The position numbers and the translations under genes were made by a program. The notes under the pieces are model-generated. The model saw only the letters and a list, made by a program, of their open reading frames with translations, did not search any database and was not told where the DNA came from. This document shows, piece after piece, positions 59,107-64,000 of a stretch of DNA of 64,000 nt (position 1 is its first letter; every line of letters begins with the position of its first letter). This stretch comes from Alphaproteobacteria bacterium (lineage in GTDB: Bacteria; Pseudomonadota; Alphaproteobacteria; Micropepsales; Micropepsaceae). The stretch is taken from contig CANJIS010000004.1 in the NCBI GenBank assembly GCA_947474565.1, positions 62,001-126,000 of the forward strand, written 5' to 3'.

Positions 59107-60048
59107 CGCCGTTGAAAGATAGCGCTCCGCGAAAGAAGGAATGATGGCGACAATGGTCTTGCCTTCATTCTCGGGCCGCGCGCCCACTTCCAGTGCTGCG
59201 GCGATGGCCGCGCCCGAGGAGATGCCCACCGGGATGCCTTCCAGTTTGGCGGCTCTGCGCGCGGTTTCCAGCGCCGTCTCATTGGAAATGGTGATCACTT
59301 CGTCGATCACCTTGCGGTCCAGGATGGTGGGCACAAAGCCCGCGCCGATGCCTTGAATCTTGTGCGGTCCCGGCTGGCCGCCGGACAGAACCGGGCTGTC
59401 TTCCGGCTCCAGGGCGATCATCTTCACGCCCGGCTTTTTCGCTTTCAGCACCTGGCCGACGCCGGTGATGGTGCCGCCGGTGCCGATGCCCGAAATCACG
59501 ATATCCACCTTGCCGGCTGTGTCATTCCAGATTTCCTCAGCCGTGGTGGTGCGATGGACCTCGGCATTGGCGGGATTGTCGAATTGCTGCGGGATCACCG
59601 CATCGGGAATGGATGCGACCAGCTCATGGGCACGGGTGATGGCGCCCTTCATGCCCTTGGCCGCGTCGGTCAACTCGATCTGCGCGCCCAAAATCAAAAG
59701 CATCTTGCGCCGCTCCAGCGACATGGATTCCGGCATCACCAGGATCAGGCGATATCCCTTGGCGGCGGCGACGAAGGCCAGCGCGATGCCTGTATTGCCG
59801 CTGGTGGCTTCCACCAGCGTACTCTTGCCCGGGGTGATGATGCCGTCACGTTCCATGGTTTCGATCATCGCCACGCCAATACGGTCCTTGACCGAGGCGA
59901 GGGGATTGAAGAATTCCAGCTTCAAAAGGATATCGGCTTTGACGCCTGCTTCCTTGGGCATGCGATGCATCCGCACCAGCGGCGTATCGCCGATGGTCTC
60001 GGTGATGCTGTTATATACGCGGCCGCGACCGGGCTTTTCTTTGGACAT
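59089..60048 (-). CDS. cysK: Cysteine synthase A (O-acetylserine sulfhydrylase)
   Basis: A 319-residue PLP enzyme forming cysteine from O-acetylserine and sulfide. The PLP lysine is in [11 protein letters not shown] (near residue 54). The TSGNTGIAL loop binds substrate, and [12 protein letters not shown] holds the PLP phosphate. It is the fourth gene of the coaBC-dut-Rrf2-cysK operon, 9 bp after the Rrf2 gene. CysK can also act as a regulatory partner of CymR-type Rrf2 proteins in Firmicutes. Confidence 0.97.
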   Translation of the reverse strand: MSKEKPGRGRVYNSITETIGDTPLVRMHRMPKEAGVKADILLKLEFFNPLASVKDRIGVAMIETMERDGIITPGKSTLVEATSGNTGIALAFVAAAKGYRLILVMPESMSLERRKMLLILGAQIELTDAAKGMKGAITRAHELVASIPDAVIPQQFDNPANAEVHRTTTAEEIWNDTAGKVDIVISGIGTGGTITGVGQVLKAKKPGVKMIALEPEDSPVLSGGQPGPHKIQGIGAGFVPTILDRKVIDEVITISNETALETARRAAKLEGIPVGISSGAAIAAALEVGARPENEGKTIVAIIPSFAERYLSTALFEGM

Positions 60049-60057
60049 GTATATCCC

Positions 60058-60513
60058 TCAGATGGTGAAATCGGCGCTGACGCCCTGGCCGACATCGACG
60101 CCCTGGGTACGGGCGCGCTGGCACAAATCTTCGATGCTGACCGAGTCCAGCCGCACCATCACATTGTCCTGCAACGTTTGTATTAAGGGCGCGACAATGC
60201 GCAGGCCCAGATCGGAACGGGGACGGATCTTTTCCTCTTCCGCATCCTCAATGCTTTCGGCTACCCGCACCACATCGCCCACCGAAATGCGGCGGCGTTC
60301 GCGGGCCAGGCGGTAACCGCCGCGCGGACCGCGCACGCCTTTCAAAATTCCAGCCCGCACCAATTGCTGCATCACCTGTTCCAGGTAACGCTGCGGCACG
60401 CCCTGGCGGGCGGTGATTTCCTTGGCTTGCACCGGTTCGGGCCTTGCGTTGAAGGCGATGTCGATCACCGCCTCCAGCGCCAAAAGGGTTTTGCGGGAAA
60501 GGCGCAGCATCAT
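60058..60513 (-). CDS. Rrf2 family transcriptional regulator, CymR-like (no Fe-S cysteines)
   Basis: A 151-residue winged-helix regulator. The N-terminal domain matches Rrf2 ([43 protein letters not shown]). It has only one cysteine (EDLCQRA, near 132), so the three-cysteine cluster site of IscR, NsrR and RirA is absent. Rrf2 proteins without a cluster include CymR, which controls cysteine metabolism with CysK; adjacency to cysK points the same way. It overlaps dut by 4 bp. Confidence 0.9.
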   Translation of the reverse strand: MMLRLSRKTLLALEAVIDIAFNARPEPVQAKEITARQGVPQRYLEQVMQQLVRAGILKGVRGPRGGYRLARERRRISVGDVVRVAESIEDAEEEKIRPRSDLGLRIVAPLIQTLQDNVMVRLDSVSIEDLCQRARTQGVDVGQGVSADFTI

Positions 60514-60962
60514 GGCTTTGCACCCATGCCGGTGGAGCCAAAGCCGCCCGCGCCGCGCGCGCTGTCGGACAGTTCGCTGGTTTCCACCAGCTCCGCCTGT
60601 TCATGGCGGGCAATTACCATCTGGGCGATCTTGGTGCCGCGGCTGATCTTGAACGGCTTGTCGCCGTGATTGATCAGGATGGCTTTGATTTCGCCGCGAT
60701 AGTCGCTGTCGATGGTGCCCGGTGCATTCAGACAGGTAATCCCGTGGTTGAGCGCCAGCCCCGAACGCGGCCGCACTTGCGCTTCCACACCCGGCGGCAA
60801 TTCAATGGCGATGCCGCACGGCACCGCCATGCGCGCGCCCGGCTGAAGTTCGATATCGGCATCCACCGCCGCCAGCAGATCAAGCCCCGCCGAACCGGCG
60901 GTGGCATAGAAAGGCAGGCCCAGATCCATGGCATGCGCCAGCTTCTTGATCCCCACCTTCAT
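60510..60962 (-). CDS. dut: dUTP diphosphatase (dUTPase)
   Basis: A 150-residue homotrimeric enzyme that hydrolyses dUTP to dUMP, keeping uracil out of DNA. Motifs: [10 protein letters not shown] (1), [12 protein letters not shown] (2), [14 protein letters not shown] (3), RGTKIAQMV (4) and GAGGFGSTG (5) are all present. It overlaps coaBC upstream and the Rrf2 gene downstream by 4 bp each. Confidence 0.97.
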   Translation of the reverse strand: MKVGIKKLAHAMDLGLPFYATAGSAGLDLLAAVDADIELQPGARMAVPCGIAIELPPGVEAQVRPRSGLALNHGITCLNAPGTIDSDYRGEIKAILINHGDKPFKISRGTKIAQMVIARHEQAELVETSELSDSARGAGGFGSTGMGAKP

Positions 60963-62170
60963 GCCGCACCCTTCAAGGTTTCTGCGATGCGGGCCGCCAG
61001 CTGCGCGCCCACTTCGGTTTTTGTCATTTCGGGCCAGTCTTCCACGCCCTTGGCGCTGATGAGATGAACTCGGTTGCGTTCGCCGCCCATCACATTGCCG
61101 GACACGTCATTGGCGATAATCCAGTCCGCGCCCTTGCGCGCCCGCTTGGCGACGGCGTTTTCCACCACGTCGTCGGTTTCTGCGGCAAAGCCGATCACCA
61201 GCCGCGGCCGGTTGGAGGAGGCCGCCAGCGTCGCCAGAATGTCCGGATTTTCCACCAGCTTGATCAACGGCACCACGCGGTCGGTGCTTTTCTTGAGCTT
61301 GCTGTTGGCGGCGAAATCGGGCCGCCAGTCGGCCACGGCTGCCGCCATCACCAGCACATCGGCGGGAAGGGCGGCTTCACACGCCGCCAGCATTTCGCGC
61401 GCCGTGGTAACGCGCGTGAGTTTGACACCGCCCGGCGCAGGCAGTGACACCGGGCCTGAAATCAAAGTTGTCTCGGCGCCCGCCCGCATCAAAGCTTCGG
61501 CGATGGCATAGCCTTGCTTGCCTGAGGAGTGATTGCCGAGAAACCGCACCGGGTCCACCGGCTCGCGCGTGGGGCCCGCTGTTACCAGGGCGCGCATGCC
61601 GGTTAATGGAGCATTGTCTTTTATGTGGGCCGCGCCCAATGCCTGTTCAATCGCGGCCAGAATTTCCAGCGGCTCGGCCATGCGGCCAGGCCCGAATTCA
61701 CCGCAGGCCATTTCGCCGTCATTGGGGCCAACAAACAGCACGCCGTCTTTCTTCAGGGTCTGCGCGCTGCGGCGCACCGAAGGGCTCTGCCACATCCGCA
61801 CATTCATGGCGGGGGCCAGCAATATTTTCTTGTCGGTGGCGAGCAGGGTGGTGGAGGCAAGATCATTCGCCAATCCACCCGCCAGCTTGCCCATCAGATC
61901 GGCAGTGGCCGGGGCGACCACCACCAGATCGGCGGCGCGCGACAATTCGATGTGACCCATTTCGGATTCGTCGGTCAGATTGAAGAGATCCTGGAAGGTC
62001 TTTTCGCCGCTGACAGACGACACCGCCAACGGCGTGATGAATTCGCCGCCCGCCTTGGTGAGGATGGCGCGGGTTTTCACGCCGCGCTCGGCCAGACGCC
62101 GGATCAGTTCCAGCGATTTGTAGGCTGCGATGCCGCCGCCGATAATCAGAAGAATACTTTTGCCGCGCAT
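60959..62170 (-). CDS. coaBC: Bifunctional phosphopantothenoylcysteine decarboxylase / synthetase (CoaBC)
   Basis: About 402 residues. The N-terminal CoaC domain (1-185) has the flavin-binding [33 protein letters not shown] and the APAMNVRMW motif. The C-terminal CoaB domain has [28 protein letters not shown] and KLKKS with the catalytic lysine. It joins cysteine to 4'-phosphopantothenate and decarboxylates the product, steps of CoA synthesis. ATG 62170 ([13 protein letters not shown]) is the family start; the 16 codons upstream are not conserved. Confidence 0.96.
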   Translation of the reverse strand: MRGKSILLIIGGGIAAYKSLELIRRLAERGVKTRAILTKAGGEFITPLAVSSVSGEKTFQDLFNLTDESEMGHIELSRAADLVVVAPATADLMGKLAGGLANDLASTTLLATDKKILLAPAMNVRMWQSPSVRRSAQTLKKDGVLFVGPNDGEMACGEFGPGRMAEPLEILAAIEQALGAAHIKDNAPLTGMRALVTAGPTREPVDPVRFLGNHSSGKQGYAIAEALMRAGAETTLISGPVSLPAPGGVKLTRVTTAREMLAACEAALPADVLVMAAAVADWRPDFAANSKLKKSTDRVVPLIKLVENPDILATLAASSNRPRLVIGFAAETDDVVENAVAKRARKGADWIIANDVSGNVMGGERNRVHLISAKGVEDWPEMTKTEVGAQLAARIAETLKGAA

Positions 62171-62347
62171 GGATGAGGTCCGGCCCGGCGGAAAATAGCG
62201 TCCGGGGCGGGGGAACATAGCAAACTACGCCGCTGGCGTGTAGTTCTGGTTAGGGTATTGAATTTACCATTGAAATCAATGATTTGCATGGTTAATAGTT
62301 CGCTAATCTTATTCTGGTGCAATAGGCCGTCGAAAAAGGCGGGGCCC

Positions 62348-62575
62348 ATGGCGGCGACCAGAACCCATTTCAGCACCGGGGACATGTACCGGCTGGCCTC
62401 CGATTTTGCCGACGAGTTCGGCGACAACGCCAGCGACTATGCCTATCGCGCTGTGGTTTCTTTTGAAGCGGAAGGCGAAGGCGACCGGGCCTATTTCTGG
62501 TTCCTGCTTCTGGTGATGCTAGGCGACATCGCCGAACACCGCATCGATCCCACCGCAAACATCACAATTCATTAG
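62348..62575 (+). CDS. Small hypothetical protein
   Basis: 75 residues from ATG 62348 (MAATRTHFSTGDMYRLASDFADEFG), preceded by an AAGGCGG-like ribosome site. The N-terminal half is acidic and helical. The middle FEAEGEGDRAYFWFLLLVMLGDIAEHR is partly hydrophobic. No family recognised. It is divergent from coaBC (177-bp spacer) and 52 bp before the hydrolase gene. Longer starts at 62258 or 62288 would add atypical residues. Confidence 0.6.
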   Translation: MAATRTHFSTGDMYRLASDFADEFGDNASDYAYRAVVSFEAEGEGDRAYFWFLLLVMLGDIAEHRIDPTANITIH

Positions 62576-62627
62576 CCGCGCTTTCGCGAAAATAGGCTAG
62601 CCTTGGGAGACCTGCACAAGGACTTCC

Positions 62628-63572
62628 ATGCCGCTCGATCCTTTGGTGAAAGCCTTTCTTGATCAAGCTTCGATGCTGCCGCGCCCCAAGGCGTGGGAAA
62701 TACCGCTCTCCATGACCCGCCAGGGCTTCGCGCACATGATGAGCCTGCTCGGGCCCAAGGATGTGCCGGTGGGCAAGGTGCGCAACATCGTCATTCCCGG
62801 CCCGGCCGGCGATATCCGCGCTCGCGTCTATGAGCCAATCGCGGCAGGCGGTGAAGCATTGCCCGCTCTGGTCTATTTCCATGGTGGCGGCTTTGTGATG
62901 GGTGATCTTGATACCCATGATGGGCTTTGCCGTCTGATCGCGCATGAGGGCGGTTTCATTGTGGTGGCGGTGGATTATCGCCGCGCGCCCGAAAACAAAT
63001 GGCCCGCACCGCTGGAAGATGCCATTGCTGCCACGCGCTGGATTTTTGACAACGCTTCCACGCTGGCGATCGACGCGGGGCGCATCGCCATCGGCGGCGA
63101 TTCCGCCGGCGGCCATCTTGCTGCCTGCGTTACCCAGGCGGTTAAGGGACATGGCGGTTTCAAGATCGCGTTTCAGCTTCTGATGTTTCCCGGCACCGAA
63201 TTCACCACCGACACGCCATCCATGAGCCGCTATGCCGTGGGCTATTTCATGGAGAAGCAGGTGATCGAATGGTGCTATGCCCAGGTGCTGCCGCCGGATG
63301 CTGATCGCACCTCGCCAAATGTCTCGCCGCTCAACGCCAAAGACTTTAAAGGTCTGCCACCGGCTTACATTCTGCTGGGTGGCTATGACCCGCTGCATGA
63401 TGAAGGCCAGTCTTATGCCGACAAGCTGAAAGCGGCGGGCGTGCAGGTCCATGTCGCCGACTATGGCGAGATGGTGCATTGCTTTATCTATCTGCAGAGC
63501 GTGCTGCCCCAGGCGCATGATGCGCTGGCAGATGCGGCCCGGGCTGTGGCGAAGGCGCTGGAAGGTGCCTAG
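62628..63572 (+). CDS. Alpha/beta hydrolase, hormone-sensitive lipase family
   Basis: A 314-residue esterase-like enzyme. The oxyanion motif HGGGF (about 86-90) and the nucleophile elbow GDSAGG (about 156-161) are those of the HSL family. ILLGGYDPLHDEG supplies the catalytic Asp, and GEMVHCF the His. It probably hydrolyses short-chain esters in the cytosol; substrate unknown. It overlaps the lipid-kinase gene by 4 bp tail to tail. Confidence 0.93.
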   Translation: MPLDPLVKAFLDQASMLPRPKAWEIPLSMTRQGFAHMMSLLGPKDVPVGKVRNIVIPGPAGDIRARVYEPIAAGGEALPALVYFHGGGFVMGDLDTHDGLCRLIAHEGGFIVVAVDYRRAPENKWPAPLEDAIAATRWIFDNASTLAIDAGRIAIGGDSAGGHLAACVTQAVKGHGGFKIAFQLLMFPGTEFTTDTPSMSRYAVGYFMEKQVIEWCYAQVLPPDADRTSPNVSPLNAKDFKGLPPAYILLGGYDPLHDEGQSYADKLKAAGVQVHVADYGEMVHCFIYLQSVLPQAHDALADAARAVAKALEGA

Positions 63573-64000
63573 CAGCGCAAATTAAGTGCGCCGGGCAAAA
63601 TCTGAAACGTTGCGGGCAGAACCCCGACGCTTTCGCCGTCGGTTTCCACTTCCACCACGTCCTTTGTCTCGACGGTGGGTGCCGCCACCAGCCGGGCGGC
63701 ACGGACAGCACGCAGCGCCGGATCGGTCTTCCCACCACGCAAATGCCGCAAGGATTCGATCAGACGCCGCGGTTTTGCGCCGCCCATCACCACAATGTCG
63801 AACAGCCCGTCGCCGGGTTCGGCATTCGGCGCAACCTTGAGCCCGCCGGAAAACCAGCGGCCATTTGCGATGGCGACCTCGGTGATGCCGGCAATCTCGT
63901 CATAATTGGCGTCGGTGATCAGCCGCACGCGCTGTGGGCGCCAGCCCAGCAGCGCCAGCCCGGCATGAATAACGAAAGCCAGCCGCGGCCCCAGCAGGTT
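63569..64000 (-). CDS. Diacylglycerol kinase family lipid kinase, C-terminal part (runs off the window)
   Basis: The frame is open from base 64000 to the stop at 63569 and gives about 143 residues. The segment GRWFSGGLKVAPNAEPGDGLFDIVVMGG is the hallmark of YegS/BmrU/DgkB-type lipid kinases, followed by a LESLRHLRGGK-like helix and the VEVETDGE strand. The N-terminal nucleotide-binding half lies outside. It would phosphorylate diacylglycerol or a related lipid. An internal GTG at 63928 should not be taken as the start. Confidence 0.88.
   Translation of the reverse strand, partial: NLLGPRLAFVIHAGLALLGWRPQRVRLITDANYDEIAGITEVAIANGRWFSGGLKVAPNAEPGDGLFDIVVMGGAKPRRLIESLRHLRGGKTDPALRAVRAARLVAAPTVETKDVVEVETDGESVGVLPATFQILPGALNLRC

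Overview
The window reads as a chromosomal segment of an alphaproteobacterium with high G+C content. The order cannot be fixed from sequence alone; a Rhizomicrobium/Micropepsis-like or other early-branching group is my guess. The lineage call rests on a chvI-chvG-hprK-EIIA-HPr-ahcY block, a mutM/ubiE-ubiB and coaBC-dut gene set, DUF2794 and IalB-type proteins, an rpsT-dnaA neighbourhood, and clusters of GANTC (CcrM-type) sites at promoters. No insertion sequence, phage, CRISPR array, tRNA or rRNA gene was seen. Genes are tightly packed, with many 1-4 bp start/stop overlaps.

Layout. 1-9.3 kb: 5' part of a DivL-like PAS sensor protein behind a promoter dense in cell-cycle motifs, then ahcY with a switch-like leader, a TraB/GumN protein, and the regulatory PTS (HPr, EIIA, short HprK) joined to the ChvG/ChvI envelope-stress system; two methyltransferase-family genes lie opposite. 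9.4-19.1 kb: greA, carB and a five-gene overlapping operon (ABC ATPase, permease, GldG-like, DUF4340, Rieske oxygenase). 19.1-28.5 kb: small membrane protein, O-methyltransferase, DUF2794, a secreted protein, BI-1, the divergent ybbP-ybbA / tesA-murJ-thpR-phhB cluster. 28.4-35.4 kb: acs with a 49-aa membrane protein, creatininase family protein, TPP riboswitch-thiC, glycine-zipper lipoprotein, GlsB, Nramp-like transporter. 35.4-43.2 kb: SpoU-type methyltransferase, a YadG/YadH ABC pair, IalB, rlmN, DUF2905, argG, a broken methyltransferase, a beta-barrel, DUF4236 and a 52-aa membrane protein. 43.2-52.5 kb: the replication-origin neighbourhood gyrB-recF-dnaN-(ABC pair)-dnaA-rhodanese-rpsT. 52.6-64 kb: MBL hydrolase, mutM, ubiE-ubiB, MATE, GDPD, a coaBC-dut-Rrf2-cysK operon, alpha/beta hydrolase and a partial lipid kinase.

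How the genes work together: ChvG-ChvI with HprK/HPr/EIIA is a regulatory rather than sugar-transporting module. The coaBC-dut-Rrf2-cysK operon joins cysteine synthesis to the enzyme that consumes cysteine for CoA. The dnaA/dnaN/recF/gyrB set supplies replication. The most unusual signals are non-coding: an ahcY leader with two mutually exclusive hairpins, a GANTC/DnaA/CtrA-type promoter before the DivL-like gene, a duplicated ahcY 3' end, an interspersed hairpin repeat, and an array of palindromes at 37.5 kb. Decay is visible in one methyltransferase (SAM motif I deleted with a frame change), in the start of a DUF2905 gene (apparent one-base loss), and possibly in MutM (one zinc cysteine replaced).
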